This document shows, in pieces, positions 51,057 to 60,277 of a stretch of DNA of 64,000 nucleotides. The notes under the pieces are model-generated. The model was not told the origin of the DNA, did not search any database, and saw only the letters and a list, made by a program, of their open reading frames with translations. This stretch comes from Acidovorax sp. Root219 (GTDB lineage Bacteria > Pseudomonadota > Gammaproteobacteria > Burkholderiales > Burkholderiaceae_C), in contig NZ_LMIJ01000028.1 in the NCBI RefSeq assembly GCF_001428665.1, positions 27,093 through 91,092 of the forward strand, written 5' to 3'. A program made the position numbers and the translations under genes. Every line of letters begins with the position of its first letter. The stretch's first letter is position 1.

Positions 51057-52061
51057 TTAAGGCGCGGCGGTCAGCCGCACGACCACCGGCCGATGGTCCG
51101 ACCCCAAATCCGGCCCGATGCCCCCGCCCACCACCTGCCAGCCGCTCGATGCCAGCACATGGTCCAGCGGCAGCACCGACAGCCAGCCGAAGGCATTGGG
51201 CCAGCTGGGTGCCATGCCATTGGCGCGGCGCATGCTGCCGTCCACCGCGAACAGTCCCCGCGCCCAGGGGGTGATGTTCAGGTCCCCCGACATCAGTGCC
51301 AGGCCGCCCGGTTGCGCTGTGAGGTGCTGCGCCTCCTGCACCAGGGCCCGGTCGCGGGCCTGGGCGAAGCCTTGGTCCAGCGGCGGCATGGGGTGCAGCG
51401 CGCTCAGGTGCACGGCCCTGCCATTCCAGGCCAGGGTGGCACGCAGGCGCAGGGTGTCGCGCAGGTCCTGCGGTTGCAGCGTCTGCAGGCCCGACAGGGG
51501 GTGGCGCGACAGGATGGCCAGGCCGAACGGGTCGGGCTGGGGCACGGCCAGGCGATGAGGGTAGCGCGCGGCCACTGCAGGGTTGCGGATGAGCGCCTGC
51601 TGTGCCAGTTCGGTGAACTCCTGCAGAAACACCACATCGGGCGCATCGGCCAAGGCCAGCCAGTCGGTGAGCGGGCCGAAGTCGGTGGTTGCCGCATTGA
51701 GGTTGGCAGTGCCCACTGTCAGTACCGCGCCGGGGTCGGCCGGTTCGGCACCGCGCGGCAGCGTGGCCGGCTGCCACAGGAAGACGCCGCCCAGAACCAG
51801 GGCTGCCAGGGCCGGCAGGGCCAGCCACCCCTTGCCCATGCCGCTGCGCCCCGAGAGCATGAGCAGCACCAGCGAGGTCGCGCCCACCACCAGGTAAAGC
51901 CACTGCCAGTGGGCCGGCAGCTCCACCAGCCATTGCAGCGACTGCACCTTGTCGGCTGGCAGAAAGCGCGCTACCGGCGCCGCGAGCGCGCCCAGCGCGC
52001 ACAGCCAAGCCAGCCACCGGGCCCTCGCGGTGATGAAGCGGGGAACTGCGGCTTGTGGCAT
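51057..52061 (-). CDS. Membrane-anchored endonuclease/exonuclease/phosphatase family protein
   Basis: 334 residues. Three membrane segments in the first 110 residues (about 15-33, 45-65, 80-100) precede a catalytic domain of the endonuclease/exonuclease/phosphatase fold. Motifs: VGTANLNAA, DAPDVVFLQEF, YPHRLAVPQPDPFGLAILSRH, LMSGDLNITPWA and LGSDHRPVVVRL. These match the metal, catalytic and DHRP motifs. It probably acts on a periplasmic or membrane-associated phosphate compound. The start at MPQAAVPRF was preferred, though the frame runs further. Confidence 0.86.
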   Translation of the reverse strand: MPQAAVPRFITARARWLAWLCALGALAAPVARFLPADKVQSLQWLVELPAHWQWLYLVVGATSLVLLMLSGRSGMGKGWLALPALAALVLGGVFLWQPATLPRGAEPADPGAVLTVGTANLNAATTDFGPLTDWLALADAPDVVFLQEFTELAQQALIRNPAVAARYPHRLAVPQPDPFGLAILSRHPLSGLQTLQPQDLRDTLRLRATLAWNGRAVHLSALHPMPPLDQGFAQARDRALVQEAQHLTAQPGGLALMSGDLNITPWARGLFAVDGSMRRANGMAPSWPNAFGWLSVLPLDHVLASSGWQVVGGGIGPDLGSDHRPVVVRLTAAP

Positions 52062-52218
52062 ACGGTCAATGGGCAGGGTGACGGGCGAAGGTGCAGGACA
52101 ATTTGCGGAATGTACTGATCGTGGAATGGTGCCGGGGCTGGATGGCCGATTGCCTACTGTCCCGCCTGCAGCACCACGACACCTGAGTAGACACCCGGAT
52201 ACTATCGGCCGAACTCCC

Positions 52219-52689
52219 ATGCATCTCCATCGCCACCATCAGGACACCACAGACGCCCGGTTCGCAGACTTGCTGCGCATTGCCATGGACGGCTACCGGG
52301 CCAGCCAGGCGGCCTTCAGCGAGGCCATTGCCGGCTTTTCTGCGTGGAACATCGATGAAGAAGCAGCGACGCTGACACTCACCGGCGATGGTGGCCGGAC
52401 ATGCGTGTACCAGGCGACACCTATCGTCACCTACCTCCCCGCATTGGAAAGCCTGGCCTGGGCGTGGGTCAACGATGTGTTCCCTGTGCTGTCAAGAAAC
52501 AGGGCCGCTCAAGTCAGGGAGCTGGCGGCCCAGACCGGCTACCAGGTGTTCGATACCCCGCAACTGCGCGCCACCCCCGGCGATATGGACGAGCTGTGCG
52601 CCCTGGCACTGCACCATCTGCAAGGCATTGCCGTGTTCAAGACCAAGAACCAGGAGCCATGGGTTTGCTATGTCCTCCATGCCGCCTGA
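52219..52689 (+). CDS. DUF6882-like conserved hypothetical protein
   Basis: 156 residues, soluble. Features matching the DUF6882-like pattern: AGFSAWNIDEEAATLTLTGD, SLAWAWVNDVFPVLSRN and a late ALALHHLQGIAVFKTKNQEP. No known catalytic motif. It overlaps the next gene by 20 bases. Slightly different codon use from the surroundings (somewhat lower GC) may reflect accessory origin, but that is weak. Confidence 0.7.
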   Translation: MHLHRHHQDTTDARFADLLRIAMDGYRASQAAFSEAIAGFSAWNIDEEAATLTLTGDGGRTCVYQATPIVTYLPALESLAWAWVNDVFPVLSRNRAAQVRELAAQTGYQVFDTPQLRATPGDMDELCALALHHLQGIAVFKTKNQEPWVCYVLHAA

Positions 52690-53116
52690 GCTTCGTTTTG
52701 CGCGCATTCCCAGTCCACCATGGGCGGGGCCAGTGGATGTGGAGCGGTGTGATCGCTTCGAGGACGTGGACTACGACGCCCTCCAGCATGTGCGCGCCGC
52801 GATCGACGCCGAGGTGTGGCGCCGGGTGGCGCAGTACGTCAGTGGGCTACCTTCTGGCAATGCATTCCCCGACCTGGACAAGCTGACCGGCGAGTGCTAC
52901 CTGTCTGCCGAGCGCTATTGGATTCAGGACGAGCCCTGGTTTGCCAAGGTTGGCAGACAAAGGGAGGTGTGCTTGAGCTTCTTCGTGCGCTGCCTTGAGC
53001 GGCAGACCGCGTTCAACACAAGTGATCGCGACTATCTGGGCCTCGAGGTGCATTTTCGGTGGCTGCGAGAGTCGGTTCGTTTTCAGTGGACTGCCACCGA
53101 CTCAAGCAGCATTTAG
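52670..53116 (+). CDS. Hypothetical protein coupled to the DUF6882-like gene
   Basis: 148 residues, unrecognised. The start (MSSMPPELR) overlaps the preceding gene by 20 bases; a second ATG nine bases later is possible. Charged and aromatic-rich: CYLSAERYWIQDEPWFAKVG and LEVHFRWLRESVRFQW. There is no signal peptide or membrane segment. The overlap implies co-translation with the preceding gene. Confidence 0.65.
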   Translation: MSSMPPELRFARIPSPPWAGPVDVERCDRFEDVDYDALQHVRAAIDAEVWRRVAQYVSGLPSGNAFPDLDKLTGECYLSAERYWIQDEPWFAKVGRQREVCLSFFVRCLERQTAFNTSDRDYLGLEVHFRWLRESVRFQWTATDSSSI

Positions 53117-53206
53117 CCATGCACCCATCAGTGCCCAGCGCCAGGGTTCCGCCATAAAGCAGAAGACGCGCCTGCACAAGCGCAGGCATTGCAGCTTGCC
53201 CGCGCC

Positions 53207-54370
53207 TCAGCGCGCGGCAATCACCTGCAAGGTACTGAGCAGCGCCGCTTCGTAAACCGCATCGGGCCCCAGGCGGCCACTGTCCCGGGATGCAGGCAGT
53301 ACCACCCGGCCCGCAAACGTCTTGCGCAAACGGGGTGCAGCCACCAGCCGGGCGCCCGCACCTTCAGGCAGCGCAATGCCCGCGAGCCGGCCGGCCTGGT
53401 CGAAGACGGGCCCACCCGGCGCCAGGCCCTGGTGCATGGAGGCATCGAGCTCACGGTCCCCATCCGCACCCTTGGCGGCACCGACGAAGCCCGTGCGCAG
53501 CAGGGGCCAGGCGGCGCCCGCATCGTTGGTCTGCGCATACGCCACAGCGAAGGCCACGGCACCCGGGAACACGTCGGCGGGCACGCTGCCCATGGACGGC
53601 GCGGGCAGCGGGCTGCCCAGGCGCAGCAGGGCGATCCCGCCGTCGCTGCGCACCGGCATGGCGGTGGCCGGCACCAACTGCCCCAGCCCGTTGCGAACCC
53701 ACAGGCGCCGGCCACCAGCGGCGGCCCGTGCGGGCACCAGCGCCATGCGGCCTTCATCCAGCAGCGTACCGGCCGCAACCAGGCGCACGCCGCGCGGCAG
53801 CGCTGCCGAGTGACCGGGGTGGCTGTACGGGGCCAGCCGCGCGGGCGCCAGCAGCATGTTGCCGCTCGCATGCGGCGCACCCGATGCGAGCTCACGGGCC
53901 ACACCGGCCACCAGCGGCTGCGACGGCGCGCGCGCCTGCGCATCCGCCAGCAGCTTGCGGGCGATAGCGTCCTGTCCGCCCGCGTGGAGCAGCCAGGCAT
54001 ACAGCGCCGCACCGCCGACCACGTCCAGGTGCGCACCCGCCGTGTGGGCGCCAAACGCCAGTGCGCGCCGGTACTGGCCCGACTGCATGTAGCTGCGCAC
54101 CAAGCCCATCTCGGTGTCGGCGGAATGCAGGATCATCGCGGCGCGGTCGAAGCCCTGCTCGGCCGTCTGCGCATCGCCGGCTGCCAGCGCGGCCTCGGCC
54201 TCGCGCAACAGGGCCTCGCGCTCGCGCAGGCGCTCGGCGTCGGGTGGCCGGCCGGCCGCCGCCTGCATGATCGCCTTGAGCTTTTCCTCGGTGGCCGGCG
54301 AGGCCGCCAGCGGGCCGGCTGCCGCCAGCGCCAGCAGGCCGGTCAGGAAGTGACGGCGCCGGTCGGGCAT
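53207..54370 (-). CDS. Exported trypsin-like protease relative lacking the serine motif
   Basis: 387 residues. The signal peptide (MPDRRRHFLTGLLALAAAGP) could be read by the twin-arginine or Sec route. A helical TPR-like region (30-160) contains DAQTAEQGFDRAAMILHSAD and MQSGQYRRALAFG. The C-terminal half (about 170-387) has a trypsin-like pattern, with GGIALLRLGSPLP and the late APGGPVFDQAGRLAGIAL. There the usual GNSGGPV serine is replaced by proline, so proteolysis is unlikely. It overlaps the preceding nucleotidase gene by 28 bases and is coupled to it. Confidence 0.75.
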   Translation of the reverse strand: MPDRRRHFLTGLLALAAAGPLAASPATEEKLKAIMQAAAGRPPDAERLREREALLREAEAALAAGDAQTAEQGFDRAAMILHSADTEMGLVRSYMQSGQYRRALAFGAHTAGAHLDVVGGAALYAWLLHAGGQDAIARKLLADAQARAPSQPLVAGVARELASGAPHASGNMLLAPARLAPYSHPGHSAALPRGVRLVAAGTLLDEGRMALVPARAAAGGRRLWVRNGLGQLVPATAMPVRSDGGIALLRLGSPLPAPSMGSVPADVFPGAVAFAVAYAQTNDAGAAWPLLRTGFVGAAKGADGDRELDASMHQGLAPGGPVFDQAGRLAGIALPEGAGARLVAAPRLRKTFAGRVVLPASRDSGRLGPDAVYEAALLSTLQVIAAR

Positions 54371-56193
54371 GCGGTGCTGGTGCCGGTGCGGTTGATGCGC
54401 GTGCCGCCCGCATCGTTGGGGTTGCTGCCCAGCGTGTACGGTGCCTTGGGCGCCTTGAAGCCCGACAGGTAGGCCACCAGCGCGTCGATGTCCTGCGCGC
54501 CGCCCAGGCGGCTGGTGCCCTTGAGGAAGGTGGAGTAGCCATCACCGCCATCGGCCATGAAGTTGTTCATGGTGACGCGGTAGCTCCTGGTCGGATTGAC
54601 CACGGTGCCCGAGGCGTCGACAATGGTCTCCGTCGAGCTGCCATTGCGCAGCGTGACATTGCTCACGCGCGCGCCGCAGGCCTTGGCTCCGTCCCAGGTG
54701 TACTTGAAGCCGTTGGACGGCAGCATCACGCGCGTGGCCGTGGTCGACTGGCCCTTGCAGGCCGCGAACTGCTCTTCCAGCACATCCTTGAGGTCCTGCG
54801 CCGTGAGCGACATGGTCACCAGGCTGTTGCCGAAGGGCTGCGCGGTAAAGGCCTCGCCATAGGTGACGTTGCCGGCCCCTTCGCCCACCGTGCTGCTCGC
54901 AAAGGTGAAGCCGGGGTTGCGCACCCCACCGCCGTTCATCAGGGCAATGACCGCCGAGCCGAAGGTGGGGCCCTGCGTGGCCGCCAGCATGGCGTCGGCC
55001 ACCAGGTCGCCGGCCGGCATGTTGCAGGCGCCGTCGGTGCGGCTGTTGGGCAGCTCGGCGGCGATGGAGCCGATCACCGTGTTGGCGATGGGCGAGACCA
55101 GGGTGTTGTAGCCGGCAATGATCCTGGCCACGGTCGCATCGGCAGGCACGGTGGGGTCGTTGCGCACCACGAGGCGGTTGGTGGTGGCGATGGCCGTGAT
55201 GTCGCGCGTGGACGGGTCGATGGTCAGATCCATGTCGGTCAGCACCCGGCCGAATGAGCTGGAGCTGGTCACCGGGATGGCGCGGCCCGTGGCGTTGGGC
55301 AGCTTGCAGTTGTAGGCAGCGTGCGTGTGGCCGCTGATCACCGCGTCCACCGCGTTGTCCAGGCCCTTGACCAGGGTGGCGATGCCCGAGCCGGCGAGCG
55401 CGCCCTCGCAGCCGTTGATGTCCGACACGGTGCCCGACTGGAAGCCGCCTTCGTGCACCAGCACGACGATGGCTTCGATGCCCTGGCCCTTGAGCTCGGG
55501 GATCAGGTTGTTCACCGTCTGGATCTCGTCGCGGAACTCCAGGCCGGCCACACCGGTGGGTGTCACCACGGTGGGCGTCGCCTTGAAGGTCATGCCAATG
55601 AAGGCCACCTTGACGCCCTTGAACTCCTTGATGCCATAGGCCGGCAGCAGGGGCTTGCCGGTCGCGGTGGCAATGACGTTGGCCGACAGCCACTTGAACC
55701 TGGCGCCTTCAAAGGGCACCGGCGTGCCGGCCACCGAGCCCTTGCAGCTGTTGGGCTCGCCGGTCTTGCAGCCGCCGTTCTGCAGGCGCAGCAGCTCGGC
55801 CGAGCCCTTGTCGAACTCGTGGTTGCCCACCGAGTTGAACTCCAGCCCGATGCGGTTGAGCGTTTCCACCGCGGGCTCGTCCTGGAACAGGGCCGAGATC
55901 AGCGGCGAGGCGCCGATCGAGTCGCCGGCGCCCACCACCACGTTGTTGGGGTTCTGGGCCTTGAGCTTGGCGACATGGGCCGCCATGAATTCGGCGCCGC
56001 CCACGGGCGGGCGGTCGGCTGCCGGCACGGCGGCGCTGGCACCGAAGGTGCCGGGGGATTCCAGGTTGCCGTGGTAGTCGTTGAAGCCGATCAGCTTGAC
56101 GGTGAACGGCGGCTCGCTGCCGCCGCTGCTGCCGCAGGCGATCAGGGTGGCGGCCAGGGCGGCGAAGGCCGCGGCAGTCAATCGCAATGTCAT
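54343..56193 (-). CDS. Bifunctional metallophosphatase/5'-nucleotidase lipoprotein
   Basis: 616 residues. A lipoprotein signal with lipobox LIACG (Cys20) is followed by a calcineurin-like metallophosphatase domain: GFNDYHGNLE, VVGAGDSIGASPL, GNHEFDKG, VLVHEGGFQ and SGHTHAAYNC. After it comes a 5'-nucleotidase C-terminal domain (from about 360), with MPAGDLVADAMLAATQ and ALMNGGGVRN. The late SFR-type motif is RSYRVTMNNFMADGGDGYS. It probably dephosphorylates nucleotides or other organic phosphates outside the cytoplasm. The ATG at MTLRLT was chosen because it begins the signal. It is divergent from the ROK regulator gene. Confidence 0.93.
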   Translation of the reverse strand: MTLRLTAAAFAALAATLIACGSSGGSEPPFTVKLIGFNDYHGNLESPGTFGASAAVPAADRPPVGGAEFMAAHVAKLKAQNPNNVVVGAGDSIGASPLISALFQDEPAVETLNRIGLEFNSVGNHEFDKGSAELLRLQNGGCKTGEPNSCKGSVAGTPVPFEGARFKWLSANVIATATGKPLLPAYGIKEFKGVKVAFIGMTFKATPTVVTPTGVAGLEFRDEIQTVNNLIPELKGQGIEAIVVLVHEGGFQSGTVSDINGCEGALAGSGIATLVKGLDNAVDAVISGHTHAAYNCKLPNATGRAIPVTSSSSFGRVLTDMDLTIDPSTRDITAIATTNRLVVRNDPTVPADATVARIIAGYNTLVSPIANTVIGSIAAELPNSRTDGACNMPAGDLVADAMLAATQGPTFGSAVIALMNGGGVRNPGFTFASSTVGEGAGNVTYGEAFTAQPFGNSLVTMSLTAQDLKDVLEEQFAACKGQSTTATRVMLPSNGFKYTWDGAKACGARVSNVTLRNGSSTETIVDASGTVVNPTRSYRVTMNNFMADGGDGYSTFLKGTSRLGGAQDIDALVAYLSGFKAPKAPYTLGSNPNDAGGTRINRTGTSTACPTGAVTS

Positions 56194-56302
56194 GGATTCC
56201 CTCGTCGGTGTTGGTTTCTCGGTGTCCTGAAGCAGTCGCGGACTCTGGTCTGCTGCCTGAGTGGACCCAGCCACCGTGACAAAGCGATGAAGATGTTTGT
56301 TT

Positions 56303-56357
56303 GACCTAAATTAGGTCTAAGTTAAGTCTTGTGTGGCCTAAGTGGGCCGCATAGTAT
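56303..56357 (+). promoter_or_regulatory. Tandem ROK-type operator and promoter before the sugar operon
   Basis: GACCTAA-A-TTAGGTC (56303-56317) is a perfect inverted repeat. GGTCTAA-G-TTAAGTC (56314-56328) matches it at 11 of 15 positions, with its centre 11 bases further on. A partial copy, GGCCTAAGT, lies at 56335-56343, centred 21 bases on. A weak promoter TTGTGT-N17-TAGTAT (56329-56334, 56352-56357) contains the partial copy in its spacer. Centres one and two helical turns apart put the sites on one face of the DNA. The ROK protein encoded just downstream is the likely ligand-responsive repressor. Confidence 0.65.
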
Positions 56358-56448
56358 TTGTCCAACGCACCAACCAAGGTGCAGGCGACCTGGATGGGAC
56401 CCACTGCGGCCTTGCAAGGTCAGCCACATAAAAAACAGGAGACAAGCC

Positions 56449-57666
56449 TTGGCACGCTGGCACAACTGCGGCACCGAAGACCTGGACGTTCTGCAAACCA
56501 TTTTCTGGTCGGCGGGCGCGTCGCGGCATGCACTGGCGCAGCGGCTGGCCTACTCCAAGAGCAAGGCCAACGCGCGGGTGGCGGCCTTGCTGGACGAGGG
56601 CCTGCTCGACGAGGTGGGCCTGCAGGAGTCCTCCGGAGGCCGCCGTGCCGAGACCCTGCGCCTGAGCGAGACCCTGGGCGTGGTGATCGGCGCCGACCTG
56701 GGCGCCACCAGCATGCAGGTGGCCATCATGCGCCCCGACATGACCGTGCTGGCACGGCACCGCGAACCCATCGACGTGCGCCAGGGCCCGGGCGTGATCC
56801 TGGCGCGGCTGCGCGGCCTGATGCGCGAACTGATGGCGCGCTGCGGGCTGCCGGCCTCGCAGGTCATCGCCATCGGCATGGGCGTGCCGGGGCCAGTGGA
56901 TTTTGAAAGCGGCCAACTGGTCAACCCCCCGCTCATGCCTGACTGGGACGGCTTTTCCATCCGCGACTACCTGCGCGAAGCCTTCGCCGCCCCGGTGTTC
57001 GTGGACAACGACGTGAACCTGATGGCGCTGGGCGAGCTCTGGCGGCTGCAGCGCAACCTGCCCAACTTTCTGGTGATCAAGATCGGCACGGGCATCGGCT
57101 GCGGCATCGTCTGCCACGGCCAGGTGTACCGGGGCGCCAATGGCTCGGCCGGCGACGTGGGCCACATCTGCGTGGACCAGGCCGGCCCGCGTTGCCACTG
57201 TGGCAACCAGGGCTGCGTGGAGGCCATGGCCGCCGCGCCCGCCATGGCGCGCATGGCGCTGGCCGCAGCCCAGGCGGGCGAGAGCGCGTTGCTGGCCGAG
57301 CGCCTGCAGGCCACCGGCACCCTGACCACCGAGGACGTCGCCCAGGCCAGCCGCGCGGGCGACGTGGCGGCCAACGCCATCATCCAGCGCGCGGGCAACC
57401 TGGTGGGGCAGATGCTGGCCTCCATCGTCAACTTCTTCAACCCGTCGCATGTGTTCATCGCCGGGCGCGTGGCCGACATGGGGCCGCTGTTCCTGGCCTC
57501 GGTGCGCCAGAGCGTGTACCACCGCTCGCTGGCCCTGTCCACGCGCCACCTGGAGATCCAGTACGCGCCCCTGGCCGACGATGCCGGCGTGGTGGGCGCC
57601 GGTGTGCTGGCCATGCAGGAGAGCATGGCCCAGTCGTCTGCCCGTTCGGGAGGGGCCGCACGATGA
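56449..57666 (+). CDS. ROK family transcriptional regulator
   Basis: 405 residues. An N-terminal winged HTH (about 15-65: HALAQRLAYSKSKANARVAA) is fused to a ROK-type sugar kinase-like domain. The latter contains VIGADLGATSMQVAIM, GMGVPGPVD, FVDNDVNLMALGEL, KIGTGIGCGIV and the zinc-binding CHCGNQGCVE. It probably represses the following transporter genes until sugar binds. The start is TTG, decided by CAGGAGACAAGCC immediately upstream; no ATG fits. The stop overlaps the next start (ATGA). Confidence 0.92.
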   Translation: MARWHNCGTEDLDVLQTIFWSAGASRHALAQRLAYSKSKANARVAALLDEGLLDEVGLQESSGGRRAETLRLSETLGVVIGADLGATSMQVAIMRPDMTVLARHREPIDVRQGPGVILARLRGLMRELMARCGLPASQVIAIGMGVPGPVDFESGQLVNPPLMPDWDGFSIRDYLREAFAAPVFVDNDVNLMALGELWRLQRNLPNFLVIKIGTGIGCGIVCHGQVYRGANGSAGDVGHICVDQAGPRCHCGNQGCVEAMAAAPAMARMALAAAQAGESALLAERLQATGTLTTEDVAQASRAGDVAANAIIQRAGNLVGQMLASIVNFFNPSHVFIAGRVADMGPLFLASVRQSVYHRSLALSTRHLEIQYAPLADDAGVVGAGVLAMQESMAQSSARSGGAAR

Positions 57667-59150
57667 GCGTCGCCGTCGAGTTCCGCAACGTGACCAAGGC
57701 GTTCGGGCCCGTGCGCGTGCTGCACGGCGTGGGCTTTGCGCTGCAGCCGGGCCGGGTCTATGGCCTCTTGGGCGAGAACGGCGCGGGCAAGTCCACGCTG
57801 ATGAAGATCCTGGCCGGGTACGAGAGCCCGACCACCGGCGAGGTGGTGGTCGACGGCGCAGTGCGCGCCCCCGGCGGCGGCTCGCGCGCGGCCGAGGCCC
57901 AGGGCATCGTGCTGATCCACCAGGAGTTCAACCTGGCGGACGACCTGACGATTGCGCAGAACGTCTTCCTGGGGCACGAGATCAGGAAGGGCCTGTTTCT
58001 GGACGACAAGGCCATGCGCGAGAAGACGCGCCAGGCGCTGGCCCAGGTCGGCCTGCCGCTGGACCCCGACACCCGCGTGAAGAAGCTCATCGTGGCCGAA
58101 AAGCAGTTGGTGGAGATCGCCCGCGCGCTGGCCCGCAATGCGCGCCTCTTGATCATGGACGAGCCCACCGCCACGCTCACCCCCGGCGAGACGGAGCGCC
58201 TGTTCGCGCTGATGGCCGAGCTCAAGGCCGCGGGAGTGACCATCATCTACATCTCGCACAAGCTCGACGAAGTGGAGCGCACCACCGACGAGGTGGTGGT
58301 GATGCGCGACGGCCTGCTGGTGGCACGCGAGCCCACGGCCAGCGTCACGCGGCGGCAGATGGCCAACCTGATGGTAGGCCGTGAGCTGGCCGACCTGTTC
58401 CCCGCCAAGCTGCCCGCTCCGGCAGGCGAGCCCATCCTCCAGGTGCGCGGCCTCACCGTGCCCGGCTGGGCGCAGGACGTGGATTTCGAGGTGCGGCGCG
58501 GCGAGATACTGGGCTTTGCCGGCCTGGTGGGCGCCGGCCGCACCGAGCTGTTCGAGGGCCTCTTGGGCCTGCGCCCTCGCTCTGCCGGCACGGTGGAGCT
58601 GGCGGGCAAGGCGGTGCAGCTCAAGAGCCCGCGCGATGCGGCTCGCCACGGTTTGACCTACCTGAGCGAAGACCGCAAGGGCAAGGGCCTGCATGTGCAC
58701 TTCAGCCTGCGGCCCAACCTCACGCTGATGGCGCTGGAGCGCTATGCCAAGCCTTGGCTCAACCCGGCGGCCGAGCAGGCCGCGCTGCGCGATGCGGTGC
58801 AGGAGTTCGGCATCCGCACCGGCTCGCTCGACGTGCGCGCATCGTCGCTGTCGGGCGGCAACCAGCAAAAACTCGCGCTGGCAAAGGTGCTGCACCCCGG
58901 CCCCAGCGTGGTGGTGCTCGACGAGCCCACGCGCGGTGTGGACGTGGGCGCCAAGCGCGAGATCTACCACCTGGTGCAGCGCCTGGCGGCGCAGGGCCTG
59001 GCGGTGATCGTGATTTCGTCCGAACTGATGGAGCTGATCGGCCTGTGCCACCGCGTCGCGGTGATGCGCGCCGGCCGGCTGCAGACCACGCTGCAAGAAC
59101 CCCATTTGACCGAAGAGGAGTTGATCGTCCATGCCACAGGTACCCGCTGA
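57663..59150 (+). CDS. Sugar ABC transporter ATP-binding protein (RbsA/MglA type)
   Basis: 495 residues with two fused nucleotide-binding domains. The first has Walker [10 protein letters not shown], a Q-loop in [13 protein letters not shown] and Walker [16 protein letters not shown]. The second has the degenerate Walker [10 protein letters not shown], the signature [13 protein letters not shown] and [16 protein letters not shown]. The second domain's altered Walker A is usual for this family. The start overlaps the ROK gene. Works with the permease and binding protein that follow. Confidence 0.95.
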   Translation: MSVAVEFRNVTKAFGPVRVLHGVGFALQPGRVYGLLGENGAGKSTLMKILAGYESPTTGEVVVDGAVRAPGGGSRAAEAQGIVLIHQEFNLADDLTIAQNVFLGHEIRKGLFLDDKAMREKTRQALAQVGLPLDPDTRVKKLIVAEKQLVEIARALARNARLLIMDEPTATLTPGETERLFALMAELKAAGVTIIYISHKLDEVERTTDEVVVMRDGLLVAREPTASVTRRQMANLMVGRELADLFPAKLPAPAGEPILQVRGLTVPGWAQDVDFEVRRGEILGFAGLVGAGRTELFEGLLGLRPRSAGTVELAGKAVQLKSPRDAARHGLTYLSEDRKGKGLHVHFSLRPNLTLMALERYAKPWLNPAAEQAALRDAVQEFGIRTGSLDVRASSLSGGNQQKLALAKVLHPGPSVVVLDEPTRGVDVGAKREIYHLVQRLAAQGLAVIVISSELMELIGLCHRVAVMRAGRLQTTLQEPHLTEEELIVHATGTR

Positions 59151-60159
59151 GAACACCGCCGCCGCGCCACAGGCAGGCGGCAGCCGCCACGGTGCCGCAA
59201 CCGCCTGGTGGGGCAAGCTGCACGGCATGGGCCCGGTCATCGGCCTGGCGCTGCTGTGCATTGCCGGCACGCTGCTCAACAGCAACTTCGCCACCTATGA
59301 CAACGTGATGAACGTGCTCACGCGCACGGCCTTCATCGGCATCATCGCGGTGGGCATGTGCTTCGTCATCATCTCGGGCGGCATCGACCTGTCGGTCGGT
59401 TCCATGGCGGCGCTGATCGCCGGCTCGGTCATCCTGTTCATGAACGCCATGGCACCCGTGCTGGGCTCGCCCATGGCCGCCGTGGTGGTCGGCATGCTGC
59501 TGGCGGTGGTGCTGGGCGCGGTGTTCGGCCTGGTGCATGGCCTCTTGATCACCAAGGGGCGCATCGAGCCCTTCATCGTGACGCTGGGCACGCTGGGCAT
59601 CTTCCGCGCCTACCTCACCTACTTCTCCAACGGCGGCGCCATCACGCTGGACAACGACCTGTCCGACATCTACAGCCCCGTGTATTACGCCAACCTGCTG
59701 GGCGTACCCATCCCGGTGTGGATCTTCCTGCTGGTGGCATTGGTAGGCGGTGTGATCCTCAACCGTACGGCCTACGGCCGCTACGTACAGGCCATCGGCT
59801 CCAACGAGCAGGTGGCGCAGTACGCCGCGGTGGACGTGCACAAGATCAAGATCCTGACCTACATGCTGCTCGGCGTGTGTGTGGGCATCGCCACACTGCT
59901 CTACGTGCCGCGCCTGGGCTCGGCATCGCCCACCACGGGCCTGCTGTGGGAGCTGGAGGCGATCGCCGCAGTGATCGTGGGCGGCACCGTGTTGAAGGGC
60001 GGTGCGGGCACCATCACCGGCACGGTGGTGGGCGCCATCCTGCTGTCGGTCATCAGCAATATCCTGAACCTCACCAGCATCATCAGCGTGTACCTGAATG
60101 CGGCGGTGCAGGGCTTCGTGATCATTGCAGTGGCCTTCATGCAGCGCGGAAAACGGTGA
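59131..60159 (+). CDS. Sugar ABC transporter permease (RbsC type)
   Basis: 342 residues, inner membrane, around ten segments. Family markers are [38 protein letters not shown] and [20 protein letters not shown]. The N-terminal 30 residues are polar and Ala-rich. It overlaps the ATPase gene by 20 bases. It forms the translocation channel for the sugar bound by the next gene's product. Confidence 0.94.
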   Translation: MPQVPAENTAAAPQAGGSRHGAATAWWGKLHGMGPVIGLALLCIAGTLLNSNFATYDNVMNVLTRTAFIGIIAVGMCFVIISGGIDLSVGSMAALIAGSVILFMNAMAPVLGSPMAAVVVGMLLAVVLGAVFGLVHGLLITKGRIEPFIVTLGTLGIFRAYLTYFSNGGAITLDNDLSDIYSPVYYANLLGVPIPVWIFLLVALVGGVILNRTAYGRYVQAIGSNEQVAQYAAVDVHKIKILTYMLLGVCVGIATLLYVPRLGSASPTTGLLWELEAIAAVIVGGTVLKGGAGTITGTVVGAILLSVISNILNLTSIISVYLNAAVQGFVIIAVAFMQRGKR

Positions 60160-60277
60160 TGGCCTCTTGAATCGGTTTCTCGGTTTTTCGGTAGGTGTTA
60201 TTGACTTTCGTGTTCCCCAGTCGGCCAGCTTCCATGGCCTTTTTCATCAAAGCAACAGCAACAGGAGACAACGCATC

